Source: DASRJJ01 sp050730855 (GTDB lineage: Bacteria; Patescibacteriota; Saccharimonadia; Saccharimonadales; UBA4665). From it: a stretch of DNA of 64,000 nt. Shown here in pieces: positions 52,284-61,672 of the stretch. Every line of letters starts with the position of its first letter. Within the stretch, counting starts at the first letter, position 1. The notes beneath the pieces were generated by a model, which worked only from the letters and a program-made list of their open reading frames with translations, did not search any database and had not been told where the DNA came from. The translations under genes were made by a program, and so were the position numbers. The stretch is from the NCBI GenBank assembly GCA_050730855.1, contig JBOHNU010000001.1, positions 62,001 through 126,000 on the forward strand, read 5' to 3'.

Positions 52284-52391
52284 GCCGACCTGCCTAATCT
52301 CTTATTCAGGCACTTGCGGGTCACCAAAATGTGCTTAGAAAGTACATTTGGAGCTTCCGAGGTGTCAAAATAAGAGATCAGACAGGTCGGC
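52284..52391. repeat. Palindromic element, family 1, copy B
   Basis: Inverted arms of 23 bp with two mismatches (52284-52306 and 52369-52391) enclose a core nearly identical to that of copy A at 509-616, including the inner stem CCAAAATGTGCTT/AAGTACATTTGG. The element fills almost all of the 122-bp gap between the convergent sugar dehydrogenase and uppP genes, where it probably also serves as a terminator. Confidence 0.85.
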
Positions 52392-52402
52392 GTCTAACCT
52401 AT

Positions 52403-53212
52403 TCAACTAGCCCAACCCAACCACAACAGAATAACCGCGCCCAAACCGATGCGGTAATAGGCAAACGGCCGGAAGTTGTGCCGCGAAATATAGCGCAACA
52501 GCCACGCAACCGCCAATAAAGCGGTAAAGAAAGCCGCTGTCATGCCCAATAAAATAGCCGCTGCGCCGCCGGAAATGTCAGCAATCGCATCTTGATTTTT
52601 AACTACTTTGTAACCGCTTGCCAGCACCAGCACCGGAATACTCAAGTAAAACGAAAAGGCTGTGGCCGTGGCGCGATCCATGCCGGCAAACAACCCGCTA
52701 ATAATAGTAGCGCCGGAACGCGACACGCCCGGCACCAACGCCAAGCACTGGCCAATACCCACATACCAGGCTTGCCGCCAGCGAATGCCGTCCAGCTGCG
52801 GCTCGTCTTTTTTGCGTTCCACTGGCTTGCGGTCTACCAGCCACAAAACTATTCCGCCCAAAATGAGCGCCCACGCCACCACTGTCGGCGTGGCAATATG
52901 CTCCATTTGCGATTCAATAAGCAGACCCAGCACGCCAGCTGGAATGGTGCCGATGGCCAGCAACGTCCAAAAACGCACGGCTTGTTTTTCGCGGCGGAAT
53001 AGTCCGGCCACGCGACGCGCCAAATCGTGCCGGAAGTACCAAATAACCGCGGCAATGGCACCCACCTGAATAACCACTGTAAATATTTCCTCAGGGTCAT
53101 TAAAGCCCAGCAGACGCTCGGCAACAATCAGATGGCCGGTGCTGCTAACAGGCAAAAACTCAGTCAGTCCCTCAACAATTCCCAGAATAACCGTCTCAAT
53201 GAGCACAAACAT
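52403..53212 (-). CDS. uppP: Undecaprenyl-diphosphate phosphatase
   Basis: 269 residues with about eight helices. UppP signatures: G-I-V-E-G-L-T-E-F-L-P-V-S-S-T-G-H near residues 10-26 and P-G-V-S-R-S-G-A-T near 162. The enzyme regenerates undecaprenyl phosphate, the lipid carrier for cell-wall and polysaccharide units, which fits the polysaccharide cluster next door. The frame is open upstream, but the start at 53212 is fixed by family length and by a -10 box 6 nt before it. Confidence 0.93.
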   Translation of the reverse strand: MFVLIETVILGIVEGLTEFLPVSSTGHLIVAERLLGFNDPEEIFTVVIQVGAIAAVIWYFRHDLARRVAGLFRREKQAVRFWTLLAIGTIPAGVLGLLIESQMEHIATPTVVAWALILGGIVLWLVDRKPVERKKDEPQLDGIRWRQAWYVGIGQCLALVPGVSRSGATIISGLFAGMDRATATAFSFYLSIPVLVLASGYKVVKNQDAIADISGGAAAILLGMTAAFFTALLAVAWLLRYISRHNFRPFAYYRIGLGAVILLWLGWAS

Positions 53213-53218
53213 ACATAC

Positions 53219-53247
53219 AGCATACCTTTTTGACCCCAGAAGCCCAA
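53219..53247 (-). promoter_or_regulatory. Leaderless promoter of uppP
   Basis: On the minus strand TTGGGC (53242-53247) and TATGCT (53219-53224) are 17 bp apart, and the -10 ends exactly 6 nt before the ATG. Confidence 0.65.
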
Positions 53248-53252
53248 AATAC

Positions 53253-53498
53253 TGTGCTATTATTAGACATAAGCAAGTTGGCCATTGGCCGAAAGGAGGG
53301 TGACAAGTACGAAAATTTCTGACAACCAATAATAACCGGAAGCTATCTTTTTAATTCAATTATTATTTCCGAAGGTTACCTTCGAGTTTTAGAAGCGGTA
53401 GACTTTTGTCGCCGACTGAGAGAAACAAACAGCACAGAGACGATTCCGGTTATGCACAAAACCGCGCCTTTAGGCTTGGTTATATTTTGGAGGTATGC
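53253..53498 (+). promoter_or_regulatory. Promoter and structured leader of the polysaccharide cluster
   Basis: TGTGCTATTATTAG (53253-53266) is the same extended -10 as at 45724. The leader of about 230 nt holds a GGCC hairpin near 53281, an isolated AAAGGAGG followed by a 10-codon frame from the GTG at 53299, a perfect CGAAGG-TTA-CCTTCG hairpin (53370-53384) and GCGGTAG (53395-53401) ten bases later. The last pair resembles an ops-like antitermination site. No gene of normal size lies here. Confidence 0.5.
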
Positions 53499-54782
53499 GT
53501 GGGAAGACACAAGCATGCGCCGCGCAGTGAACAATTTCTTCGTCATAATAGTATTTTCTTTTTTGGAGCTGTCGCTGTCGGCGCGTTGAACTACTTGTAC
53601 TACCCGGTGATGGGTCGTTTACTCGACACCGTTTCGTTCGGGGAAGTACAAACACTAATTTCACTATTTTTGCAGATCACAATTTTTTTGACGGCTCTAG
53701 GGCTGGTCGCCATTAACGTGGTGGCAAATTATAAGTCGGACGAGTCGCGGAACGCGGTGGTGCTGGAGCTTGAAAAGCTGGCGCTGATCGGTGGTACAGG
53801 CTTGTTTGTGCTAACACTTTTATTCGGCGACGCGATCACAAAGTTTCTGCATTTTGATTCGATAACACCCTTTGCGTTATTAATGTTGGCGTTACTGGCC
53901 AGCGTGCCGCTAACTTTTCGCGGCGCGTATTTGCGCGGAAAACGTAAATTCGGGCGAGCCTCGCTCGCTACCATTGCAAGCGCAGCGGGCAAATTACTTT
54001 TCGCTGTCTTGCTGGTGCTGGCCGGATTTGGCACCATTGGCGCAATTGGCGGGCTGGCGTTTGCACAACTCGTGGCCTGCGCTTTGGTCATTACGTGGGC
54101 AGGTCGGCTTGGACTAAAACAGCCGCACCGCGCGGATTGGATCAAAAAACCCAACTGGCGACTGTTAGCGCCAGAACTCCGCTTTGGACTGCTGGTGCTT
54201 GTTGGCTCGCTATTCATTACACTGCAATACAGTATCGACGTTATTGTAGTAAAACATTATTTCGACCCGACTACGGCCGGTTTGTATGCAGGCGTAGCAA
54301 CTGTGGCGCGGATCATATTTTTCCTAACTATGTCGATCGCCATGGTGCTGCTTTCGCTAGTGCAGGTGCAGGCACCTCACGCGCAGAACCAGAAAGTACT
54401 AATAAAATCTCTGTCTCTAACCATGGCGGTGGGTTTGCCGGTACTGGCGCTGTGCGTGTTCTTGCCGTCGGCCATCACCACTTTGCTGATGGGACAGGCA
54501 TACCAGGACGTCGCCGCGCTATTGCCACGCCTCGCAACAGCCGTGTTCGTGGTAGCCATCCTTAACGTGTTCGTGTCGTATTATTTGGCGCTGCGACGGT
54601 TTATGATTGCGCCGGTTCTGGCCATCGGCGCACTTACTACCTACGCGTTGTTGTATCTCAACCACGCCTCGCTCATTGATATTGTAAATGGTCTGTTAAT
54701 TGGAAGCCTTGTAATGCTAGCTGCCTTAGTGTTGTGGGTTGGCAGCAGACAAGCGAAGGAGCTTTTATGGCAAAGAAGATAG
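53499..54782 (+). CDS. Polysaccharide flippase (Wzx/MATE-like)
   Basis: 427 residues with 12-14 membrane helices, resembling the polysaccharide biosynthesis/oligosaccharide flippase family. The short opening F-F-F-G-A-V-A-V-G-A-L-N-Y-L-Y-Y-P is typical of helix 1. It would move lipid-linked sugar units across the membrane. The GTG at 53499 is chosen because TTGGAGG lies 5 nt before it; the frame is open further upstream. It overlaps the next gene by 16 bp. Confidence 0.8.
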   Translation: MGRHKHAPRSEQFLRHNSIFFFGAVAVGALNYLYYPVMGRLLDTVSFGEVQTLISLFLQITIFLTALGLVAINVVANYKSDESRNAVVLELEKLALIGGTGLFVLTLLFGDAITKFLHFDSITPFALLMLALLASVPLTFRGAYLRGKRKFGRASLATIASAAGKLLFAVLLVLAGFGTIGAIGGLAFAQLVACALVITWAGRLGLKQPHRADWIKKPNWRLLAPELRFGLLVLVGSLFITLQYSIDVIVVKHYFDPTTAGLYAGVATVARIIFFLTMSIAMVLLSLVQVQAPHAQNQKVLIKSLSLTMAVGLPVLALCVFLPSAITTLLMGQAYQDVAALLPRLATAVFVVAILNVFVSYYLALRRFMIAPVLAIGALTTYALLYLNHASLIDIVNGLLIGSLVMLAALVLWVGSRQAKELLWQRR

Positions 54783-55765
54783 TGTCGGTCATCGTGCCGA
54801 TGCACAATGAAGCCGAGAATATCCGGCCGCTTTATGACCGGCTGGCAAAACACGTAGAAAGGCTGCCCTACGAATTTGAGTTTATTTTCGTTGACGACGG
54901 CAGCAGGGACGGCACGCTACTCGTGGCCGAGCGCTTAGCGCGCAAAGATCGGCGCGTTCAAGTTGTGGAATTTGCCCGGAACTTCGGCAAAGAAGCGGCC
55001 ACTAGTGCTGGCCTGCACGCCGCGCGGGGAGACGCAGCCATTATGATTGATGCCGACTTACAGCATCCTCCCGAACTCATCACCAAATTTTTAGAAGAAT
55101 GGGAACGCGGCGCCGACGTAGTAGTGGGCGTCAAACGCTACAGTAAAAAAGAGGGCTGGTTGAAGCGTTGGTCGAGTGCGCGTTTTTACCAAATTATGCA
55201 AAAAATTGCGCACACCCAGATTACCCCGCATGCCAGCGATTACAGGCTGCTCGACCGCCGCGTTATGGACGCGTTTTCGCGCTTGACCGAGCGCAACCGC
55301 ATCACGCGCGGACTGATCGATTGGCTAGGGTTCCGGCGGGCGTACGTGCATTTCGAAACTGCAGAGCGGCTGGCCGGCCAACGGTCGTACACATTCCGCA
55401 AATTAGTCGGCCTGGCTATTAACTCGTTCACCACCTACAGTTTGGCGCCGCTTAAACTCGCCGGCTACCTAGGCGTGTTTATCCTGGCTACTGCCACGCC
55501 GGCTGGTATCATCATGTATATCGAGCGTTACGTGCTGAACGACCCGCTTAACTGGGAAATCCGCGGCACGGCAATGCTGGCCATTTTGCTGGTAATGTTG
55601 GTCGGTCTAGTGTTAGCGTGCTTGGGTTTGATTTCGTTATACATCGCTAATATCCACGCGGAAGTCACCAACCGGCCACTGTACATTGTGCGTCGGGCAA
55701 ACCAAGAGATCGCCGAGGGCGCGCCGGTTATGACGCTGCGAGAACGGGAGCAAATTGGCGTATGA
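54767..55765 (+). CDS. Family 2 glycosyltransferase with two C-terminal helices (GtrB/DPM1 type)
   Basis: 332 residues. GT-A markers: V-I-V-P-M-H-N-E near residue 8, V-D-D-G-S-R-D-G near 41, M-I-D-A-D-L-Q-H-P near 98 (D-x-D). Two helices at about 228-250 and 268-292 anchor it, as in polyprenyl-phosphate sugar transferases. It likely makes undecaprenyl-phosphate-linked sugar used by GT-C enzymes; two candidate GT-C-like proteins are encoded downstream. AAGGAG precedes the ATG at 54767. Confidence 0.88.
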   Translation: MAKKIVSVIVPMHNEAENIRPLYDRLAKHVERLPYEFEFIFVDDGSRDGTLLVAERLARKDRRVQVVEFARNFGKEAATSAGLHAARGDAAIMIDADLQHPPELITKFLEEWERGADVVVGVKRYSKKEGWLKRWSSARFYQIMQKIAHTQITPHASDYRLLDRRVMDAFSRLTERNRITRGLIDWLGFRRAYVHFETAERLAGQRSYTFRKLVGLAINSFTTYSLAPLKLAGYLGVFILATATPAGIIMYIERYVLNDPLNWEIRGTAMLAILLVMLVGLVLACLGLISLYIANIHAEVTNRPLYIVRRANQEIAEGAPVMTLREREQIGV

Positions 55766-56880
55766 ATATATTGTGGCTTGCCTGGAAAGATTTAGGGCAC
55801 CCCGCGCGTGGCGGAGCCGAGGTAGTAATGCACGAGCTAATCAACCGCCAGCTAGTCGATGGCCATGCCGTAACGCTGCTCACCGCGAAATATCCGGATG
55901 CCGCGGCCAAGGAAACGCTAGCCAACGGGCTGCACGTTATCCGCGTGGGGAGCAATCGCTTTCTACATTCGGCACAAGCGCTTTGGTACTATCTGCGCCA
56001 TTTGCGCGGCAAGTTTAACCTGATCATCGAAACGGTTAACACGGCGCCATACTTTAGCCTGCTGTTTCGGGGCAGGGCGAAGGGTTTAGCGTTTTATCAC
56101 CAATTGGCGCGTGACGTGTGGTTTTTCGAAACAAAGGCGCCACTTAGCTATATCGGGTTTTTCCTGATCGAACCACTGGCTACCTGGCTGCTCAGCCGCG
56201 CCAAGACGCCGCTAATCACCGTATCGGAAAGCACCAAGCAAGATTTAGCGCGTTTCGGCTGGCCGCCCCAGCGAACACATATTATTTCGGAGGGCATAGG
56301 TTTTGAGCCGGTCAAATCACTCAGCGAGGTCAAAAAATTCGACCGCCCAACCATGCTCAGCCTCGGCGCCATGCGCGGCATGAAGCGCACGCTCGACCAA
56401 ATCCATGCCTTTGAAATTGCCAAACAATCCGTCCCGGATTTGCAAATGAAGATCGCCGGAGACGCCTACGGTAAGTACGGCCAACGGGTTCTGGCCGCCA
56501 TCCGTCAAAGCCCTTACGCCAAAGACATCGAGTATCTCGGCCGCGTCAGCGAGAAGCAAAAACAACTGCTCATGCAGCAAGCGCATGTCATCACCGTAAC
56601 CTCTGTTAAAGAGGGGTGGGGTTTGATCGTCACCGAGGCCGCCAGCCAAGGCACGCCGGCCATTGTGTACGACGCCGACGGTCTGCGTGACAGCGTGCGA
56701 AACCACCAAACCGGCATGGTTGTAACCCCCGGATCCGAACGGCTAGCCGCAGCTACCGTGTTCAGCCTTAAAGATAAAACCCGCTACCAAGCTATGCAAC
56801 AAGCCGCCTGGGAGTGGAGTAAGCGAATGACGTTTGATAAAAGTTACCAGGATTTAAAACAAGCCATGGAGGAGGCTTAA
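55762..56880 (+). CDS. Family 4 glycosyltransferase (GT-B)
   Basis: 372 residues. The N-terminal Rossmann half starts L-W-L-A-W-K-D with R-G-G-A-E-V-V near residue 17. The C-terminal donor domain has S-L-G-A-M-R-G-M-K-R near 200, E-G-W-G-L-I-V-T-E-A near 284 (the E-x7-E pattern) and a G-T-P-A-I-V-Y strand. It adds a sugar from a nucleotide donor to a growing glycan on the cytoplasmic side. Coupled to its neighbours by a 4-bp overlap and a 2-nt gap. Confidence 0.88.
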   Translation: MNILWLAWKDLGHPARGGAEVVMHELINRQLVDGHAVTLLTAKYPDAAAKETLANGLHVIRVGSNRFLHSAQALWYYLRHLRGKFNLIIETVNTAPYFSLLFRGRAKGLAFYHQLARDVWFFETKAPLSYIGFFLIEPLATWLLSRAKTPLITVSESTKQDLARFGWPPQRTHIISEGIGFEPVKSLSEVKKFDRPTMLSLGAMRGMKRTLDQIHAFEIAKQSVPDLQMKIAGDAYGKYGQRVLAAIRQSPYAKDIEYLGRVSEKQKQLLMQQAHVITVTSVKEGWGLIVTEAASQGTPAIVYDADGLRDSVRNHQTGMVVTPGSERLAAATVFSLKDKTRYQAMQQAAWEWSKRMTFDKSYQDLKQAMEEA

Positions 56881-56882
56881 AT

Positions 56883-57818
56883 ATGCAACTAACCACACCC
56901 CGTACGACTGAACAAACACGAACATTGCCGGTGTTTAAAAGCACCACAAAACCAGGAATCCCACAAGATGAAAATGAAGAAACATCGCAACGGCCGCTTG
57001 TGTCGGTCGTTGTTACCACCAAAAACAATCATAAAACGCTCGACGCCTGCCTGGCGTCCATCGTCAGCCAAACGTACCAGCCAGTTGAGCTTATTGTGGT
57101 TGACAACAATTCAACTGACGGCACGCGCGCAATCGCTCGATTTTATACCGACAAAGTCTTTAACTGCGGACCCGAGCGCTGCGCGCAGCGCAACTTCGCC
57201 GTCGAAAAGGCCGGCGGCGAGTTCGTGGCCATTATAGATTCCGACATGGAACTAAGTTCGCACGTCATCCAAGACTGCGTGGACGTTATGCAATACCGGC
57301 CGGCCACACGCGGAGTCATTATCCCTGAGGAATCGTTCGGCGTGGGTTTTTGGGCGGCGTGCAAACGCCTGGAGCGGTCGTTTTACACCGGCAACAATGC
57401 CATCGAAGCGGCTCGGTTTTTTACGCGGAAAACCTTCCGGGAAGTCGGCGGCTATGACGAGTCGCTGGTGAGCGGCGAAGATTGGGATCTGTCCACGCGC
57501 GTCCGCGCCCTTGGTAAAATTGAGCGCATTAAATCGTTCATCCGCCACAACGAAGGGCGTCTAAAGCTAAGCCAAAGTTTGCGCAAAAAGTTTTATTATG
57601 CCCAAAAAGCCCGAGCGTTTCTGCGCAAACAAACGGCCGCACAACGCATGCAAAGCGGGGCAGGACCCTTCGCGCGCTATCGGCTATTTTTGTCGCGGCC
57701 TAAAAAATTGCTTCGCAAACCATTTGTCGGCATTGGCCTGCTGGTGATGAAAGCCTTCGAATTCGGCTTTGGCGGGTTGGGCTACATTTTCTCAAAAGAC
57801 AAGAAAGGCGGGGCATGA
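56883..57818 (+). CDS. Family 2 glycosyltransferase
   Basis: 311 residues. A 38-residue polar N-terminus precedes S-V-V-V-T-T-K-N-N near residue 41, V-V-D-N-N-S-T-D-G near 72 and I-I-D-S-D-M-E near 119 (D-x-D). G-E-D-W-D-L near 199 is the acceptor/base motif. A hydrophobic segment near the end may associate it with the membrane. It lies within the polysaccharide operon, overlapping the pyruvyl transferase by 4 bp. Confidence 0.88.
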   Translation: MQLTTPRTTEQTRTLPVFKSTTKPGIPQDENEETSQRPLVSVVVTTKNNHKTLDACLASIVSQTYQPVELIVVDNNSTDGTRAIARFYTDKVFNCGPERCAQRNFAVEKAGGEFVAIIDSDMELSSHVIQDCVDVMQYRPATRGVIIPEESFGVGFWAACKRLERSFYTGNNAIEAARFFTRKTFREVGGYDESLVSGEDWDLSTRVRALGKIERIKSFIRHNEGRLKLSQSLRKKFYYAQKARAFLRKQTAAQRMQSGAGPFARYRLFLSRPKKLLRKPFVGIGLLVMKAFEFGFGGLGYIFSKDKKGGA

Positions 57819-58876
57819 AACAGCGTGCACTCATTAATTTCCTTCAGACAGAGCGGCTAGACAGCAGCTTGATGATCGGCTTTTACGGCGGCGGCAATTA
57901 CGGCGATGAATTGCTTATGGAAGTGCTGGCCGGGTTGCTCAAAAAACAAGGAGCCGAGGACGTTTCCATCGCGTACCAAACGCCGCTGCTGTACGACAAG
58001 TTTCATCACGAATTTGGTTTTAAACGCGTCGACATGCAGGACAAATGGCAATTTATTCGCGCCATGGCCAGCCACAAACACATCATTGTAGGGGGTGGCG
58101 GACTGTGGGGCATGGACTGCAATCGCAATATTGTGGGTATGAGCCTGCTACTATTGCTGTGCCGCGTGTTGCTGCGCAAAAAAATCTATCTACTTGCAGT
58201 AGGCTACTACAACTCCAGTACTCGAATGGGACGGATTGGCGCCTGGTGCGCGGCCAAAGCAGCCAATTTAGTGCTAGCGCGCGACGAAGAATCGTACCAA
58301 AACTTTAAATGCCTGCAACCAAATACTTTAGCCGACACCGACATCGCCTGGTATATCGATTACCTCAATTTAGACGATTACAAATCCGACCTTGCACAGC
58401 TAGAAGAACAATTACACATCGTGGACAAAACATTATTTTTTACGTTGCGGCGCTTTCGTGGCAGCCAGCAGAGCCAGCTAGCTGCGATGGTCGAACAGTG
58501 CGTAAAGGACAATGCCAACAAACAAATAATTATTGGCCTAATGGAACCGCGGCACGTCGACCCAGAAGGCTATCGCCAGCTGCTTTCGTGGCAACGGCAA
58601 TTTCCAAACCTGCAAATCATTGACTGCGGCTTTAACCCGCTCGCGCTATTTTTATTCTTCCGAGAACATGCCAAACAACTGATATTTATTGGCCCACAAT
58701 TCCACGGCATTTTAAGCGCACATTTAAACGGCCTGCCATACTTCCCGGTGGCGTATGACAATAAAGTTTTGGGCTTGTTGCGCTCGATCGCACCCAAACT
58801 CAAACCCATTCCACTGCACACGCTGACACAAAACGACCTGCAGCAATTTATCGACCATTCTTATAAAGAAGCGTAG
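57815..58876 (+). CDS. Polysaccharide pyruvyl transferase family protein
   Basis: 353 residues. Family features: G-F-Y-G-G-G-N-Y-G-D-E near residues 22-32 and I-I-V-G-G-G-G-L-W-G-M-D near residue 90, with a C-terminal G-P-Q-F-H-G-I-L-S-A-H motif near 292. Such enzymes (CsaB/WcaK type) place pyruvate ketals on surface polysaccharide; CsaB does so on glycans that hold S-layer proteins. The target here is the glycan made by this cluster. Confidence 0.87.
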   Translation: MKQRALINFLQTERLDSSLMIGFYGGGNYGDELLMEVLAGLLKKQGAEDVSIAYQTPLLYDKFHHEFGFKRVDMQDKWQFIRAMASHKHIIVGGGGLWGMDCNRNIVGMSLLLLLCRVLLRKKIYLLAVGYYNSSTRMGRIGAWCAAKAANLVLARDEESYQNFKCLQPNTLADTDIAWYIDYLNLDDYKSDLAQLEEQLHIVDKTLFFTLRRFRGSQQSQLAAMVEQCVKDNANKQIIIGLMEPRHVDPEGYRQLLSWQRQFPNLQIIDCGFNPLALFLFFREHAKQLIFIGPQFHGILSAHLNGLPYFPVAYDNKVLGLLRSIAPKLKPIPLHTLTQNDLQQFIDHSYKEA

Positions 58877-58882
58877 GAGAAT

Positions 58883-61672
58883 ATGCGATTTATTTCTAAC
58901 GGGGACTACCTTTTACCTTTGCAATTTCCCAGCTACTGGGCGCAACATGTGTACACGTGGTCGTTTGAGCGTGGCGCTGCCAATCCGGACGGCATTATGC
59001 GTTTGCCCGGCCGGCTTATTGACATTCTGGTGTTTGGTTTGTTCGGCAACCTTGGCGTTGGATATTTTTACTTATTGTCCTGTTTAGTCATCGCGTTCCT
59101 CTGTTTTCTGTGGTTTAGCCGGAGTTTTTTGGGCGCGGCGCGGTGGGGGACGGCCGTTTTGGGCGCGCTGTTCTTTACGTTCAACCCCATTTTCTTGGGC
59201 AATTTGTCCAAAGTTGGGCTCATTTTAGCTGTTAGTATGTTGCCTCTGGCGCTGGTAGCTTTAAAACGGGGGTTTACCGCGCGCCGGTTCAGCTACTTTT
59301 TGTTGTTTATTTTGGCACTTAACGTATCACTGTTGCACCCATTTACATTTACCGTGAACCTGCTGGTGAGCAGTGGTTACGGCATATATCTTGCGCGCAA
59401 ACATTGGACGTTTATTAGTGATGACCGCTGGAAATTTGCCTTGCTTGGCGTGACCGCACTACTACTAAACGCGTATTTTATTTTACCGTTGGCCAGCATG
59501 CGCACGTTAGATAAAGGCGCGTTGTCCGATCAAGTTGCAAGCACTCCAACAGACTACACAAGCCTGGTCGACATTGCAAATACCGGCGATATTTTCACCG
59601 GCTTGTCGCTCAGCAAAGGCGTACTAAAAGATTACGAATTTTACGGCGCCTTAACATGGCCGTTCTATTTCCTCGGCGTCTTTTTGTTCTACATTTTGCT
59701 ATTTAGCGTGTATGTTAAGGTCGAAAAGCGCACAAGCCCGCACGAACGGCGGCGATTTTTGCTAGCAATCGGCATCTTTCTAGGGTTGGTGGTTCTGGCA
59801 ACCGCCGGCTACTTGTACGCCGATGTTTTAATCAAATTTTTGATTGGTTTACCGGGAGGGTGGATGTTCCGCTCGCCGTTAAAATGGCAGTTGTATATGC
59901 CGCTGACGTTGTTTGCGGCTCTGGTTATCGCGCTCAAATATGTGCACGACGGCTGGCGTCTCAAACTTTTGTATACCGCGTTCGGGCTTAGCTTTTTGCT
60001 TATGAACGGTTACTTGTTTACGCAGGTGTACGAGCGGCTGCTAACGCCGCGCAATGTCACGCATTTTAGTGCGCTGGCCGAAGTCGACATGGGAGGTAAA
60101 AACGTGCTTTTTGCTGATTCTAGCTTGTGTGTGATGATCGCGCAGGCGGATCCCGCCATTGCCACCGAACTCAACCAAGTGCTTGTGTCAAAATCTGCCC
60201 AAGTCAAACACGCGCAGGCTAGTATGCTGCACAAAGTTAACCTCAGTCAGTACGACTACGTGCTGGGCTGTACTGGCACTGTGAACGAATATTTACTAAC
60301 TAAGCAATTCGCGTTTGAACGCAACGATGCGTTTGTTGAACAAGCGTACCAGTTGTACAAAAACACGCGGCCGGTCGAGTTTGTCAGCGCCGTGCCTGGT
60401 GTGTTCGCGCTAGAGCACACCGAACGTTTGGGCGCCAAATATGTGCTGGCGACCGAAACACTGCGGCGGCCATTTGTGTTTGCAACCGACCCAGCGCCAC
60501 ATGCTACCGGCTTGCAGGATGTGTTCGATGGTTTTTCGGCCAACAATATCTCGCAGGGTTCACTGCAAACCGATATCACCCCGATTACATCTGGCGAACA
60601 GTTGCTGTACAGTTTGGGCGACCAACCAGCTTTTGTGTCTGGGCAAAACGGCAAGGCCAACATCTCGACAACTGCAAAAAATGGCGCAACGCAACTGGGC
60701 GACTCGCCAGTTGCTATCAATTTTCCAGCGGGACAAAAAATGCACATTACTTACAACGATCCGCGATTTTCGTATCAAAATATCATGCAAAATCCGTCGT
60801 TTGAAGAAGGTTTGTGGCAGCAAGAAGTTGGCGACTGCAATAACTACGACGACAAGCCGAACATTGCTATGAAACATATTGCGGATGCCAGCGAGGGCAG
60901 CAAATCGCTGCAACTCAGCGCCAAAGCGCACATCGCCTGCACCTACGCGCCACCAGCAAATGTGCAAGCCGGGCAAACGTATTTACTAAGTTTTGACTAC
61001 AAAACAAACGGCGGACGGTTTGCTGGTTACTACGCTGGATTCGACGACCCCGCTGAGTCGAGAACCAACGCTCGCCTTGATGACTCGCAGGGGCAGTGGC
61101 GAACTTTTAGCGAGGTCATTACGGTCCCGTACGAGGCAGCACGGCTAAAGCTGTTATTGTACGCATACCCATCTACCGAGCTCGGCAAGACTGGCCTTGC
61201 CCAATACGACAACGTCAAACTCATCCAGGTACCGGATGTTTTTGGCCAGTTCTTCTTGGTTGGCGCACAAGACCAATCATCCCAATCTAGCGCGCCACGA
61301 ATCGATTACGAAATGTCCAACCCCACCCGGACAGTAATGCAGGTTCGTGGCGCACAAGAATCGTTTTATGTAAGTACCAAGGAGACCTACCACCACCTGT
61401 GGCAACTCAAAGCAGGCGATGCCGTGATCGATAACCACCTCAAACTAAACGGCAATATGAACGGCTGGTGGGTTGACCCGGTAGCAGTGTGCCAAACCCA
61501 CGACTGCGCCAAAAATAGCGACGGCTCGTACGATTTCGAGCTAACCATGGCCTTTGCCCCGCAACAATGGTTTCACAAAGGGCTGCTTGTTAGCGGCATC
61601 ACGTTGATAGGAGTTATAGGATACGTTGCGTTTGATGTATGGCGGGCGCGCCAAAAAAGGAGAGTTCGATGA
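58883..61672 (+). CDS. Very large membrane protein, GT-C-like with extracellular beta-sandwich
   Basis: 929 residues. The first 380 or so hold about ten membrane helices in the style of GT-C glycosyltransferases such as AftD; an early acidic loop (N-G-D-Y near residue 6) could hold the catalytic acid. A long extracellular part follows, including a carbohydrate-binding-like sandwich from about residue 635 (N-P-S-F-E-E-G near 638, L-S-F-D-Y-K-T-N-G-G near 705). A last helix lies near residues 895-915. Transfer of lipid-linked sugars outside the membrane is likely. It overlaps the next gene by 4 bp. Confidence 0.65.
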   Translation: MRFISNGDYLLPLQFPSYWAQHVYTWSFERGAANPDGIMRLPGRLIDILVFGLFGNLGVGYFYLLSCLVIAFLCFLWFSRSFLGAARWGTAVLGALFFTFNPIFLGNLSKVGLILAVSMLPLALVALKRGFTARRFSYFLLFILALNVSLLHPFTFTVNLLVSSGYGIYLARKHWTFISDDRWKFALLGVTALLLNAYFILPLASMRTLDKGALSDQVASTPTDYTSLVDIANTGDIFTGLSLSKGVLKDYEFYGALTWPFYFLGVFLFYILLFSVYVKVEKRTSPHERRRFLLAIGIFLGLVVLATAGYLYADVLIKFLIGLPGGWMFRSPLKWQLYMPLTLFAALVIALKYVHDGWRLKLLYTAFGLSFLLMNGYLFTQVYERLLTPRNVTHFSALAEVDMGGKNVLFADSSLCVMIAQADPAIATELNQVLVSKSAQVKHAQASMLHKVNLSQYDYVLGCTGTVNEYLLTKQFAFERNDAFVEQAYQLYKNTRPVEFVSAVPGVFALEHTERLGAKYVLATETLRRPFVFATDPAPHATGLQDVFDGFSANNISQGSLQTDITPITSGEQLLYSLGDQPAFVSGQNGKANISTTAKNGATQLGDSPVAINFPAGQKMHITYNDPRFSYQNIMQNPSFEEGLWQQEVGDCNNYDDKPNIAMKHIADASEGSKSLQLSAKAHIACTYAPPANVQAGQTYLLSFDYKTNGGRFAGYYAGFDDPAESRTNARLDDSQGQWRTFSEVITVPYEAARLKLLLYAYPSTELGKTGLAQYDNVKLIQVPDVFGQFFLVGAQDQSSQSSAPRIDYEMSNPTRTVMQVRGAQESFYVSTKETYHHLWQLKAGDAVIDNHLKLNGNMNGWWVDPVAVCQTHDCAKNSDGSYDFELTMAFAPQQWFHKGLLVSGITLIGVIGYVAFDVWRARQKRRVR

